64,000 bases of DNA, taken from Chondrus crispus. Lineage: Eukaryota > Rhodophyta > Florideophyceae > Gigartinales > Gigartinaceae. Location of the stretch: assembly GCF_000350225.1 (NCBI RefSeq), contig NW_005179222.1, positions 436,060 to 500,059 on the forward strand, written 5' to 3'. Positions 11,340-22,709 of the stretch are shown here, one piece after another. The translations under genes were made by a program, and so were the position numbers. How positions within the stretch are numbered: position 1 is the first letter of the stretch; the number at the start of each line of letters is the position of its first letter. Below the pieces are notes generated by a model. The model had not been told where the DNA came from, made no database searches, and was given only the letters and a program-made list of their open reading frames with translations.

Positions 11340-11817
11340 GCCTCAGTAGGAACACAGGATGAGCAAAGTCGGGAAGGAAAGGGAAACAGATGGGGAGAGA
11401 GGATTCGATGGATTGGTAAAACGTGAAAGGGTCCAAGCACGCGTCTGGTACTAGCGCAGGTAAGCATGAGCTTATTCTGGTTTGATCACATGAAGGTTAA
11501 AGATATCACGGCCAGGCGCTGCGTTTTTAGGCAGCGAAATAGCACATCACTTTGCTACATCGAGGTATCAAAAAAACGTTTCCGTTAAAACTCTGGCACT
11601 CCAGCAAAACATTCTGGTTCAGTCACTGCCCGGAACCAGACACGCCCCTCATCCCCGTGCTGAATGAGAACGGTTTCAAATTTGGCAAAAGATTGCTGCT
11701 CGGGAACCAATGACGCACGGACCACCGTTCATTGCTGCCAAAAATCCAGCATTTTTTGGCCCCAAAAATAGCCACATCATTGCTTTTATTAAATTTATCA
11801 TAAATTTGACCTTCCTG
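11340..11817. other. Non-LTR sequence with no gene seen
   Basis: About 480 bp of moderate GC with no long frame and no match to any other part of the window. It ends abruptly where family B reverse-transcriptase sequence starts at 11818, which marks the 5' truncation point of Bt. Confidence 0.5.
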
Positions 11818-13255
11818 TGGAGTGAAGCAACTTCGTGACGAGTCCGGAAAATTGGTCGAAACTGCAAAGGGACGTCTTGTGGCACGAGGCTTTCAACAAG
11901 TAGAAGGCATCGATTACAATGAAACTTTCGCCCCTGTCATCAAGTTCACAACTATCCGTCTGCTGCTGGCACTGGTTGCGCACTTTGACCTTGAGCTGCA
12001 TCAGATGGACGTGATGACTGCCTTCCTCAACGGTGAACTTCACGAAGAAATCTACATGGAGCAACCTGAAGGATGCATCGACAAAGTCAAACCTGATTCG
12101 GTGTGTAAACTTTTGAAAGCAATCTATGGTCTTAAGCAAGCCCATCGCCAATGGCATAGTAAGATCGATGAGTTTCTGGTCACTGAACTTGGTTTCAACA
12201 CTACACGCAGCGACCCATATCTTTACATTCGACGTCAAGGCAATGTCATCATGATTATCGCGTTGTAAGTGGACGATCTGCTGCTAGCTGGAAGTGACTT
12301 GGAGGCCATATTATGGATGAAAAATGAACTCAACAAACGATTCGATATGAAAGACCTTGGCGAAGCGAAGACTTGTATTGGTCTAGAAATCGACCGTATA
12401 CGTTCTAAACACGTCCTGACCGTCACACAGTCGAAGTATGCCCAAGCACTACTGAAACAGTTCAAAATGTTGGCATGCAATCCTTGCATTACTCCGATGG
12501 AACAGTGTCGACATGTCACAATGCAAGTTGCTGAAAGTGGCACTGATGACAACCCATGCTTTGAACCATATCGTCAGGCCATTGGATGTGTAATGTTCCT
12601 AATGGTCGGGACCCGCCTCGATATTGCGTTTGCCATTGGAAAGTTATCTCAACACTGTGCCGAGCCCTACGAGTCGCATTGGACAGGTGTGAAACGTGTT
12701 TTGAGATACTTGCGCGGGTCTCAGCATCTTGGAATAGTGTTTGGTAAAGATGATCTTGGTACGGAACTTCATGGGTATAGCGACGCAGATTGGGGTGGAT
12801 GCCTTGAATCACGAAAATCAACGAGTGGGTACGTGTTCAAGCTTTGTGATGGGCCTATCAGTTGGGCTTCCCGGAAACAAACAGTAGTTGCAAAGTCTAC
12901 TTGTGAGGCAGAATACATCGCACTCAGTGAAGCATGCAAAGAGGCGGCGTGGCTTCGACACTTCCATGCCGATGTACTTGGTGCGAATTCGGATCCAACA
13001 ATTCGCGGTAGATGTGACAACGCTGGTACGATTGCGTTTGCTCAGAACGAATCTACAAATCGTTGGAACAAGCAGATTGATATTACGTATCATTTTGTTC
13101 GAGATGCGTTGCAGCGAAAACTGGTCACATTGTTCCATTGTCCCACAACAGAAATGCCAGCTGATATGCTGACCAAACCATTTGGTCGCGTGCTGTTTGA
13201 AAAGTTCGTGGGCATGGTTGGGCTTTCCGAGTGCGAAGCTGCCCAAAGCATGTGA
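11818..13255 (+). pseudogene. Bt RT-RNase H remnant
   Basis: Starts in the RT domain (about at VKQLRDESGKLVETAKGR) and ends with the family's usual Ser-Met-stop. The catalytic YVDD tyrosine codon is TAA (12266-12268), so translation would stop in the RT active site; downstream frame is open through the RNase H motifs YSDADWGG, STCEAEYIAL and the region around DNAGT. Other private changes include GRCDNAG and RWNKQID. It is an older, dead copy. Confidence 0.92.
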
Positions 13256-13269
13256 TCGAGGGGAGGAGG

Positions 13270-13406
13270 TATTGAAAATGTGCGACCACATGCTGTTATC
13301 TGAAAAGTGCAAAATCGAGTGACACGTGTACATGACTCACCGGTTCGGACCCTCACCCCATATCACCACATGACACTTGTAAATTCTCAGATTTTGGGGT
13401 TCTGGG
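13270..13406 (+). repeat. B LTR fragment (first 137 bp)
   Basis: Starts TATTGAAAATGTGCGACC after a polypurine tract (GAGGGGAGGAGG, which has an extra AGG) and stops at ...TTCTGGG, immediately before a second LTR start. It is the 3' LTR of Bt, cut by insertion of B0. Confidence 0.88.
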
Positions 13407-14657
13407 TATTGAAAATGTGCGACCACATGCTGTTTTCTGGAAAGTGCAAAATCGAGCGACACCTGTACATGACTCGACGGTCCGGACCCTCACCCCATAT
13501 CACCACATGACACGTGTAAATTCTCAGATTTTGGGGTTCTGGGGACGAAAGTGGACTTTTGGAGGGTTATGCAAATTTGCATAAATGCCGAAAATTTGCA
13601 TTTGGCCCAAACCGTTATAGGGCTACACAGGCAATACTGCAAATCTATTGGGTGTCGGTTCGAATGCTGCAATTCTATTGGTCTGTTATTGTCCACTTAT
13701 ATGCAGTCATGCTGGTGATATATCTTGAATGATCGGTATACGGTTTAATTACATCATTTCGGGGGTTTCAAGTTGTTCACCATGGTTGTAATGGGTAATT
13801 ACGTGTAGCCTTTTTGCTGGACACTTGTGTGCGGTGTACACATGTACACATCGCCAGGTTGCTGCGTGTACGTACACTTGTACACGTCGCCTACATACGG
13901 TCCGGCGCGTGTCCGAGCACAGTACATGTGAATTAAAAGTACAACAAGTATTTCTCACAAGAGACATGTACTTACGTGAGTATTCAGTGTGCGCGTCACG
14001 CTGTGTGCGACCCTTGCATCAGCATGCGCCGTTGTAATACACTCTCGTCAGCATGCGACGTTGTACTGTGCTCTCGTCATGGTGCGCCGTTGGATGCAAG
14101 TTGATGACAGTACTGGTGTGATTCACATCGGATATCACGTGAGATGTGTAGAAAGTCTGGATGCACATTGTTGCTACCCGTCATAGTTGTCTGGCAGTGT
14201 GTACCGAAATTAGTAAGGTACGAAACAAGGGCATGTATAGGGACTGAGATATGACAGGACTTTGCGTTGTTGGAAATAGAGAGATGCCAAGTTGTTCATT
14301 GTGCAAGAATATATTCTGTCATGTCTGGATGCAGATTAGTAAGGTCTGAAACGATGGCATGCATAGGGCCATGGTTTACAGTCACTCGAAATGTGTAGAA
14401 ACTGTTGTGCACTGATAGTCAATAGTCAATTCGTAAGGTGGAAATAGAACAATGTGGACGTGCCAGAAGAGGACCGCGTTTGGTCGCGCATATGGTGAGT
14501 ATGGTTTACCAGGTGCCAAAGTAATGGGATAGTGTAACACTCAAAGTGTGTAAGTATCGCCGAAAGACGGCTCCAAGTAAACCTCGGCACCAACTCCTTC
14601 ACTCACCCACATCAACCTGCCCTCCTTCTTTCCCTTGCCCCTCCGAACCTACAATTA
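13407..14657 (+). repeat. B0 5' LTR (beta subtype)
   Basis: 1251 bp. Its U3 resembles the B4 LTRs (GAAAGTGGACTTTTGGAGGG) and not the alpha LTRs (GAAAGTGGCCTCTCGGAGGG), while the last 150 bp are close to both. It ends CCTACAATTA, one change from the usual CCTACCATTA. Confidence 0.9.
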
Positions 14658-14674
14658 GGTTATGAGCCCAGTCC
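14658..14674 (+). other. Primer-binding site with one mismatch, B0
   Basis: GGTTATGAGCCCAG: one G-to-A change against the other copies. Confidence 0.8.
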
Positions 14675-15041
14675 CTTGCTGTCGTTTCACTGCATGAGTC
14701 TGTCGTTCTCGTTCCGTTGTTTCTGCCGTCGTTGTCGCTGTCGTTTTCGCTGCCGTTTCTCGTCGTTCTTTCCGCTGGTCTCCTCGCTGTCGTTGTCGCT
14801 CTCGTTCTTGCCGTCGTTCTTGGTTTTGGTTTTCGCTGCTGCTGTCGTTCTTGCTCTCTTGTGTGAATTGGTTTTGGTCATCGCCCCCGCTGTCTTCGTT
14901 GTCTTCGTTCTTGATTTGGCTTTTGTTCTTGCTGTCGTTCTTTGCTGCTGTCTCTGTCTTTGGTCTTCGTCTTCGTCTTCGTTTCCGCTCCCGCTACCGC
15001 CGTCGGCGTCAATCTCGCATTTGGTTTTTCTTCGTTCTCTC

Positions 15042-15713
15042 ATGCAAAGTAAGTTTTGAGTTTCTTTCCATTTCCTACACATCTAAGTGATTGTCTTTGC
15101 ACGTTTTGGTGGTTCTTAAGAGCAATAATTCCAAAATCTGTTACTGACGATTATCTTCATATTCCTTATTGTGAATACCTGTTCTTACGGGGTTGTGTTA
15201 GATCTGGAATTAGTACCGGTGCGCTCTGCGCCTGGGAAGCTGGTCACCGGTCGAACGGTTCGGACATCGGAGGTCGTATCCGTTGAGGTGCTTGAGCCTG
15301 AGGATCAACCTTCACCTCGGCTCGCGCTTCCGGGTCCGTCGTCGAGTTGCGCACCTTATAGGATTCCTCGTATTCCACGCTCTGTTCCTGCACCAATAAA
15401 GAGAACTACGCATCGACTTTCTGCTCCGAAAGCGGCTGTTCTCGCGGATAAAGAGTTTAAGCGTGAGCGCAAGAGGAATCGTAAGGTGTGCCCGCGGTAT
15501 AAGCGGTATTGTAAAGTGTGCGGCGTTAGTGGCAATAGTGCGAAGGCCTTTTACGACCACATTCAGTCTAGGTCTCATCGCATTCAAGTTGCCAACGCTA
15601 AGGAGACTCCGCGTTGTATCCCTTGCAATCGCGTCTTTGAGTCTCACGGGCACCTGAAGTGCCACGAGAACGGTGCGGCACACTTAAAGGTAGTTTGTGA
15701 ACAGAATAGTTAG
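15042..15713 (+). CDS. B0 ORF0: spliced two-finger protein
   Basis: Exons 15042-15048 and 15202-15713; intron 15049-15201 (153 nt, GTAAGT...GTTAG). All eight zinc ligands are present. It has a proline for arginine change before the basic stretch (LSAPKAAVLAD). The gene stays intact although Gag-Pol of the same element is broken. Confidence 0.68.
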
Positions 15714-15794
15714 GGATTCCATCCAAATAAATTCACATATCTGTTCGCAAATTTCTCCTAGTACAACTTCATAGTAATCATATCGAATTTCTTA

Positions 15795-15852
15795 GACGGG
15801 TGGGCTTGCCATTGTGTTGACTATCGGTTAACGGCTTGGGATCCCCGAACGG
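15795..15852 (+). promoter_or_regulatory. Conserved 58-nt pre-gag block (B0 copy)
   Basis: Matches the B1 block; ends 33 bases before the gag ATG. Confidence 0.75.
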
Positions 15853-15885
15853 ATCTTCGAGTACTTGAAGTTTATTTGCACTAAA

Positions 15886-18073
15886 ATGGAAGATCAAGGA
15901 GGAGGAGGATCCATCAAAATCGACAAACTGACGGACTCCAACTTCTACGTGTGGAAGCAGAAAATACAACTTCTGCTTGCTCTACGTGATGTTGACCAAT
16001 ACATCGTTGAGGGAAGAGTTCCAAGTGAGGAACGTGCGGAAGAGCGTAAGAAGTGGATCAGAGGTGACAGTAAAGCTAAAGCACTGATTGGTCTCTCCCT
16101 ATCAGATGAGCATCTTGAGCATGTACGTGATGTTGATACTGCTCATGAGATGTGGGAAGCTATTGTCAACGTGTTTGAGAGGCACACTTTGCTGAACAAA
16201 CCAGCTGCACGTCGTGAGTTCTACACTGTGAAGATGCTTTCCGGTGAAAAGGTGCTTGCATACATCAATCGTGTCAAGCAGCTGGCAGCCATCCTCAAGT
16301 CAATGAGCGTAAACATCGATCACAAGGAGATGGCCATGGCAGTGCTCAACGGTCTGCCTGCCCGTTTCGAGGCTCTCATCGTTGCACTTGATGCTCTCGG
16401 TAATGAGGAAAAGATATTCAGTTTGGACTTTGTGAAAAGTCGTCTGCTGCAGGAAGAGCAACGAGCAAACATGAAGTCTAGCTCCTCACAGACATCGGCT
16501 CTGGTTAATCGTGCCCCGAACAATCGGGACATAAACGATTACAAATGCACGAACTGCGGTCATACAGGCCATACGGCAACCCGCTGCTGGGTAAAGGATT
16601 TGAATGGGCGTCGCCCGGCTCCTCCTAGCGGATATAAACCGCGTATGTCTCAGCGGAAACAATCTGCATTTGTCACACAGAAACCTGATCCGGACATGGT
16701 TGTAAACAGCGTCGACTTCACATGTCTGATGTCGAAAGCTTCGCACACGAACGATACGGAGATGTTGCCTTCGTGGCTCGTAGATTCAGCTTTTACAGCT
16801 CATATTACATAGATCTTTGTTTGCAACGTATGAGCCACTTGAATCCGCCTCTGTTCAGATGGGAACCAAGGCTAGTGCAAAGGTTGCCGGCCGTGGTGAC
16901 GTTCACTTGAAGTTAAATGTGAATGGCCGCATCGAACCGTGCAAGTTGACGGATGTATTGCACGTTCCGGACTTTGCGTTCTCTCTGCTCTCTGTCAGTC
17001 GAATGACTGAACTTGGACTAAAAGTTGGGTTCGAAAATGGAAAATGCATGATCAGACGAGGCTCAACTGTAGTGGCGACTGCGACATTGGTTGGAGAACT
17101 TTACGTTCTCGACATCGTCAGTGACATCGGATCTGCACATGCTGCCACCCTGCAAACGTGGCATGAGCGCTTTGCACATGTGCATTCTCAAGGTATTGCT
17201 TCGATGATTCGTGACAATGTGGTAAGTGGAGTCAAACTACTTGGTAATGAGGCTAACAAAATCAACAATACTGACAATGATTGCATCTCTGAAAAATGTT
17301 CTGCGTGCGTCTACGGCAAAGCCACTCGATCTGTGATCCCAAAAGAGCGGTCCTCGAGGCGGGCATACTTCTGTCTAGACTTAGTTCACTCTGATGTTTG
17401 TGGCCCCTTAGAGGTGCAGTCCATTGGTGGTGCCAAGTACTTCATTACCTTCATAGATGATCACTCAAACTGGTCAGTAGTGTACCCTATGCACCATAAA
17501 TCAGAAGCATTTGAACGATACAAAATGTTTGCACAACTTGCTCAGACTCACACTGGTCGCAAGATCAAAGTGCTTCGCACCGATCGAGGTGGTGAGTATC
17601 TGTCCACGGAGTCTAAGTCTTTTCTGATTGCAAATGGTACTCAGCATCAAATGAAGACCGCATACACACCGGAGCAAAATGGCGTCGCCGAGCGACTGAA
17701 CAGAACTTTGGTAAACTTGGTGCGCTCCATGCTAGCGCACAAGAAAGTTACGAAGGGGTTCTGGGCAGAAGCACTTGCCAATGCAGTGTACGTTCGAAAT
17801 CGAGTCACGTCACGTGCCATTCCCCCCAAGATGACCCCCCACCCCTTATGGATGAAATCTGTGCCAAATGTTGGTCATTTGCGTGTTTTCGGTTCAAAGT
17901 GTTGGTATACATTACCAAAACACAACATCCAGAAACTTGACGCCCGTGCAAAGAAGGCAATGTTTCTGGGGTATGCTGAAAATACGAAAGCTTACAAGTT
18001 GTGGGATGGTGATTTGCACAAAGTGATCGTATCCAGAGATGTTACTTTTGACGAGTCCACGGGAGGCAAATCT
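15886..18073 (+). pseudogene. B0 Gag-Pol, frameshifted and truncated
   Basis: ATG at 15886. The frame runs through Gag and CCHC (with Gly to Val just after the knuckle) and stops at 16810-16812. There a 5-bp deletion relative to other copies (TGACC missing after CACATTACATA-like sequence) breaks the frame right after the protease motif, which itself has Cys to Phe (DSAFTAH). The integrase part is open again from about 16817 to 18073 and retains its catalytic motifs. The frame then runs into the C0 LTR. No RT follows. Confidence 0.92.
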
Positions 18074-18252
18074 TATAGAAAGGTCAGCGGGGCAGACTGA
18101 AGAAAGATGGTTGAAGGTTGCTGGTGGTTGACGGGAAAAGAAGTTGATGCCATTTTACTCTTGGTCGCCAACTATTGGCGCTACTTATACTCTTCGAACT
18201 ACATACACTACGAGCCATTAGGGCTGGTCACGTGACTCTCCTTCTTGCACTC

Positions 18253-18432
18253 GTTGATAATCAAGTGACTCTTACTGTTGCACTCTCGGTTGATAATCAA
18301 GTGACTCTCCTACTTCCACTCTCCGTTGATAATCAAATGACTCTCCTTCTTGCACTCTCGGTTGATAATCAAGTGACTCTCCTACTTCCACTCTCCGTTG
18401 ATAATCAAATGACTCTCCTTCTTGCACTCTCT
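18253..18432. repeat. 36-bp minisatellite, 5 units, in C0 LTR
   Basis: Five 36-bp units beginning GTTGATAATCAA(G/A)TGACTCT. Two alternate unit types occur. C1 has three units at the matching place. Confidence 0.9.
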
Positions 18433-18537
18433 CTTGCTAATAATTTGGGACCGTTTGAGAGTCAATAATATCTGAATGTACTGTACTGTAGATTACAGAT
18501 TTTACACTACGATTAATAACCACTGTGGCACATACGT

Positions 18538-18620
18538 CATACGTGTCACACACGTGTAGGACAAATGTCATACGTGTCACACACGTGTAGGACAAATGTC
18601 ATACGTGTCACACACGTGTC
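18538..18620. repeat. 31-bp tandem repeat, about 3 units, in C0 LTR
   Basis: Units begin CATACGTGTCACACACGTGT; two full and one partial copy. C1 has one fewer. Confidence 0.88.
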
Positions 18621-18849
18621 AAATCGAGAAAAATGAAACATGTTCAGAATGTACTGTAGAGTGCCACGAGGTACATAACTTACACATGTCAACACCAAAA
18701 TGGAAACATGCTCGGAAATAATAGGAAAGTGCAACCGTGTACAAATATGAAACGTGTCCACTTTGAAGACCAAACATCCTGAGAATGCTCTTGCAAGCAT
18801 TTTAGGTTTCGTCGACGTAAACGTGTAATATCTGTCAGGCTCGGAGCTT

Positions 18850-18894
18850 AGCATGTGGTTGAAGATTTTCAACACTCCCCGTCGATCACATGCT
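18850..18894 (-). other. Inverted repeat spanning pol stop, PPT and 3' LTR start (C0)
   Basis: AGCATGTG (the Ser-Met-stop end of pol) and CACATGCT in the LTR start flank the polypurine tract, as in families A and B. Confidence 0.75.
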
Positions 18895-21020
18895 TTTACT
18901 GGACACTGCAAGCTCCAGAAGTTCTACAAACTTCTGGAATAGAATTCGCCCAAGTGCTTTGGTTAAGATATCGGCAGGCATCGAAGTGGTCGGACAATGC
19001 GACAAATACACAATGTTTCTCTTAATAGCATCTCGTACGTAGTGGTATTTTACATCAACATGTTTGTTGCGACGGTTGATCGATTCATTCTGTGCAAACG
19101 AAATCGTCCCTGCATTGTCACACCCCATCATGATCGTGGGATCAGAATCAAGTCCGAGGACATCAGCAACAACTTGACGCAACCAGGTCGCCTCCTTACA
19201 CGCTTCACATAGTGCAATGTACTCAGCTTCACACGTCGAAGTCGCAACCACAGTCTGTTTCCGGGAACTCCAACTGATAGCTCCACCACAGAACTTGAAA
19301 ACATATCCGCTGGTCGACTTGCGAGAGTCTGAACAACCGGCTCAGTCAGCATCACTGAAACGGAGCAACTCCGGCGATTTGGATTTATTGTCAAACACGA
19401 TTCCTAAGTTTCGAGTCCCTTGCACGTATCGCATTACTCGTTTTACACCTGCCCAGTGTGACTCACATGGGTTGGCAGAATGTTGGGAAAGCTTTCCAAT
19501 GGCGTATGCCAAGTCTGGACGAGTGCCAACCATCAAGTACATAAGGCAACCGACTGCCTCACGATACGGTGCCTTTGTTTCGGAGTCGTTTTCGATAGAA
19601 TTCGTGGTTTTGCGACCTTGTTACATTGGAGTCAGAGAAGGGTTACAAGTCGACATTTTAAAACGGTCAAGCACATTTAATGCATACTTAGTTTGAGTGA
19701 GACTCAATGTCTTGATAGTGCGATCTCTTTGAATCTCAAGACCAATGCAGACTTTTGCCTCACTAAGGTCTTTCATCTCAAACCGTTTGTTAAGCTCCCC
19801 CTTCATCCATTTGATGGCATGGATATCACTACCAGCGAGCAACAAGTCATCGACATAAAGTGCAATTAGCATGATAGTGTTACCAATGCGTTTAATGTAG
19901 AGGCACGGATCACTACGTGAAGTCTCAAATCCCAATTCACAAAGTAAGAAATCATCCACTTTGGTATGCCATTGACGAGGTGCTTGTTTAAGACCGTAAA
20001 GTGCTTTCAAAAGTTTACACACGTGATCACTTTTGCTTTTGTCAACGCAGCCTTCGGGTTGCTCCATGTAGATGTCTTCATCCAAGTCGCCGTTCAAAAA
20101 CGCAGTCACGACATCCATCTGATGAAGTTCGAGGTCGTAATGAGCAACTAAGGCAAGAAGTAGACGAATAGTCGTAAACTTTATGACAGGGGCATATGTC
20201 TCAGTATAGTCAAGACCCTGCACTTGCTGGAATCCACGGGCAACAAGTCTGGCTTTTGCACTTTCAACTATATTGCCATTTGCATCAGGCAGCTGCTTGA
20301 CATTGAAAACCCATCGAGATGTCAAGATGTTTGACGCCTCAGATCGAGGAACAAGTTTCCAGGTCTGATTCTTAGTCTGTGATGCAAGTTCTTTGTCAAT
20401 GCCGGTTTGCCAGAATGCAGCTCTAGGACCGTGGGTTGCTTGTTTGAAAGTCTTGGGACCTTCAATAGCGACATGCGCATGTGAAAGAAGAGCAGCTGCA
20501 AAGTTGCTCCTCCACCATGATCCGGGAGGTCTACTGATTCGAGACGATCTTCGTACAGCTGGAGTCGGAGTTGGAGGGGTGACATTCGGAGTTTCGACGG
20601 GAGGTGATACATCATCTTCATCATTCTCACCTACAGAGTGAGTGTCCTCGTTTTCAATAACCTCCCCTGAAATTTCATCCTCTTCCGACCCAACCTCATT
20701 AGTATTTGGGGTATCGGCTTCATTCTCATTGTCGCCACCGAGCAATACAACGCCAACGTCAGAGCTGATTGAATCTTTTTCATGTGCAGGAATGTCATGC
20801 ATCCCACATGTCGATTCATCAAACTTGGCATCTCGTGAAACAACAACTTTACTCAACTCTCCGTCCCAAAGTTTGTATGCTTTACTGCATTGCGAATAGC
20901 CGAGAAACATCGCTTCACGCGCTCGCAAGTCAAGCTTACGGAGCTCTAATTTGGGTAATGTATACCAACACTTTGACCCAAATACTCGCAAATGGCCAAC
21001 ATTTGGAGTTGACTTCATCC
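18886..21020 (-). pseudogene. C0 RT-RNase H with two nonsense mutations
   Basis: From the spacer after integrase (STPNVGHLRVFGSKCWYTLP) through RT (YVDDLLLAGSD intact) to RNase H. A glutamate codon after LTPM is TAA (19621-19623) and the tryptophan of the RNase H DADW motif is TGA (19342-19344). Both stops also occur in C1. The acidic spacer before RT and the RRSSRISRPPG segment are in frame here, which reveals that A1 has a frameshift at the same place. Confidence 0.92.
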
Positions 21021-22283
21021 TATTGAAAATGTGCGACCACATGCTGTTATCTGAAAAGGTCAAAATCGAGTGACACGTGTACATGACTGCACGGTCCGGG
21101 CGCTCTTACCCATATCACGACATGACAGGTGTAAAATCCCAGATTTTGGGGTTCTGGGGACGAAAGTGGCCTCTCGGAGGGTCATGCAAATTTGCATAGT
21201 TTTGCCAAGTGGAACCTTGGCCCGTAGCACTATAGACTACACAGGAAATACTGCAATTCTATTGGCCCTCAGGTCTAATGCTGCAAATCTATTGGTCGAG
21301 CGGTGTCCACGTGTGTGTCATTGGCCTTGTGATGTACTTTAAATGGCCTGTATATGCCATAATTACGTTGTTTTGGGGGTTTCAAGTGGTTTGCCATGGT
21401 TGTAATGGGTAATTGCATGGGGTCCGCGGGCGGGACACATGTATGCCGTGTACACATGTACACGTCGCCAGGTGAATTCGTGTACGTACACATATACACG
21501 CATCCAGGTGTATGCACATGAGGGTTTACAGTTTTACAGTGTCAGACTGTTTGCGATCCTGCGCGTGTCCGAGTACAGTACATGTGAATCAAAAGTACAA
21601 CAAGTACTTCTCGCGAGAGGAATACAGTTGTGCGATTATTCTGTGTACGCGTCACGCTGTATGCGAGTCTGCGTGAGCAGGCGCCGTTGCACTGTGCTCT
21701 CGTCATGGTGCGCCGTTGGATGCAAGTTCATGACAGTACTCGTGTGATTTACATGTATTCTCATGTGAGTTGTGTAGAAAGTCTGGATGCACATTGTTAT
21801 AACTTGCCATAACTGTCTGACAGTGCTTGGCGAAATTAGTAAGGTGAGAAACAAGGATACGTATGGCGATTGTGATATGAAAGACGTTTGCGTTGTTGGA
21901 AATAGACAAGTGCCAAGTTGTTCGTTGCACAACAATGAAGTCTGGCATGACTGGATGCAGATTAGTAAGGTGTGAAACAGTTGCATGCATAGGGCCATGG
22001 TTTACAGTCATTTGGAATGTGTAGAAATAGTTGTGAGCTAATAGTTACGAATCGATTCGTAAGGTGGAAATCGAACAGTATGGTCGGGCCACAAGAGGAC
22101 TGCGCTTGGTCGCGCATAGTAGAGTATGGTTTACTGGGAGTCGGAGTAGAGCGATAGTGTAGCACTCGAAGTGTATAAGTATCGCAGGAAAACGGCTTCA
22201 AAGTAAACCTCGGCACCAACTCCTTCACTCACACACATCAACCTGCCTTCCTTCTTTCCCTTGCCCCTCCGAACCTACCATTA
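21021..22283 (+). repeat. B1 5' LTR (alpha subtype)
   Basis: 1263 bp, TATTG...CCATTA, nearly identical to the B2 5' LTR (a handful of single-base differences). TATAAGTA at 22174-22181, about 110 bp before the end, is the likely core promoter. ATTNGTAAGG motifs lie near 21835, 21962 and 22056. Confidence 0.93.
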
Positions 22284-22300
22284 GGTTATGGGCCCAGTCC
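22284..22300 (+). other. Primer-binding site, B1
   Basis: GGTTATGGGCCCAGTCC directly after the LTR. Confidence 0.85.
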
Positions 22301-22319
22301 CTCGCTGTCGTTTCACTGC

Positions 22320-22709
22320 ATGAGTCTGTCGTTCTCGTTCCGTTGTTTCTGGCGTCGTTGTCGCTGTCGTTTTCGCTGCCGTTTCTCGTCGTTCTTTCCA
22401 CTGGTCTTCTCGCTGTCGTTGTCGCTCTCGTTCTTGCAGTCGTTCTTGGTTTTGGTTTTCGCTGCTGCTGTCGTTCTTGCTCTCTTGTGCGAATTGGTTT
22501 TGGCCATCGCCCCCGCTGTCTTCGTTGTCTTCGTTCTTGGTTTGGCTTTTGTTCTTGCTGTGGTTCTTGCTGCTGTCTCTGTCTTTGGTCTTCGTCTTCG
22601 TTTCCGCTCCCGCTACCGCCGTCGTCGTCAATCTCGCATTTGGTTTTTCTTCGTTCTCTCATGCAAAGTAAGTTTTGAGTTTCTTTCCATTTCCTACACA
22701 TCTAAGTGA
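22320..22709 (+). CDS. Leader ORF from first ATG: hydrophobic/Arg-rich, doubtful
   Basis: The first ATG after the primer site opens a 129-codon frame with an Arg/Ser/Phe-rich start, a hydrophobic middle (LVLVFAAAVVLALL, FVVFVLGLAFVLAVVLAA) that could form membrane helices, and a basic end. Equivalent frames are open in the other five B copies (6556-6945 -, 14676-15059 +, 36970-37359 +, 47772-48161 -, 54256-54645 +). The DNA is a GTCGTT-rich low-complexity array that is open in several frames on both strands, so openness is weak evidence. The zinc-finger intron donor lies inside it. Confidence 0.25.
   Translation: MSLSFSFRCFWRRCRCRFRCRFSSFFPLVFSLSLSLSFLQSFLVLVFAAAVVLALLCELVLAIAPAVFVVFVLGLAFVLAVVLAAVSVFGLRLRFRSRYRRRRQSRIWFFFVLSCKVSFEFLSISYTSK

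Larger units (their letters stand above)
11818..13406 (+). mobile_element. Bt: 5'-truncated B element (RT to partial 3' LTR)
   Basis: It begins inside the RT domain, runs through RNase H and the polypurine tract, and ends after only 137 bp of its 3' LTR, where another B LTR (B0) begins. No LTR, leader or gag remains upstream. Confidence 0.9.
13407..18073 (+). mobile_element. B0: B element with beta-type 5' LTR, cut by C0
   Basis: Contains 5' LTR, mutated primer site, spliced zinc-finger gene, 58-nt block and Gag-Pol to the end of integrase, where C0 sequence begins at 18074. It shares private changes with B1 (CWVKDLNG, TESKSFL, HQMKTAY), which shows that the two bodies derive from one sequence. 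Confidence 0.9.
18074..18874 (-). repeat. C0 3' LTR
   Basis: 801 bp; minus strand TGTTGAAAATCTTCAACC... to CCCCGCTGACCTTTCTATA. It keeps the TATAAGTA box and the GCCAATAGTTGGCGAC segment near the end, comparable to A. Length differs from the C1 LTR by exactly 103 bp, all of it in tandem repeats. Confidence 0.9.
18074..21020 (-). mobile_element. C0: A-related element with a distinct LTR, 5'-truncated
   Basis: Minus strand: from the integrase/RT spacer through RT and RNase H to a complete 3' LTR that ends within the B0 pol frame (flank AATCT, plus strand). Its 5' side is cut by the B1 LTR at 21021. Its protein is closely similar to A1 but its LTR is clearly different, so it is treated as a subfamily. 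Confidence 0.9.

Noticed and set aside
18253..18432. CRISPR-like array
   Set aside because: Units are contiguous with no spacers and lie inside an LTR of a eukaryotic retrotransposon.
18181..18468. 97-codon repetitive frame in the C LTR
   Set aside because: Translation of the 36-bp minisatellite, whose length (12 codons) keeps any open frame open.
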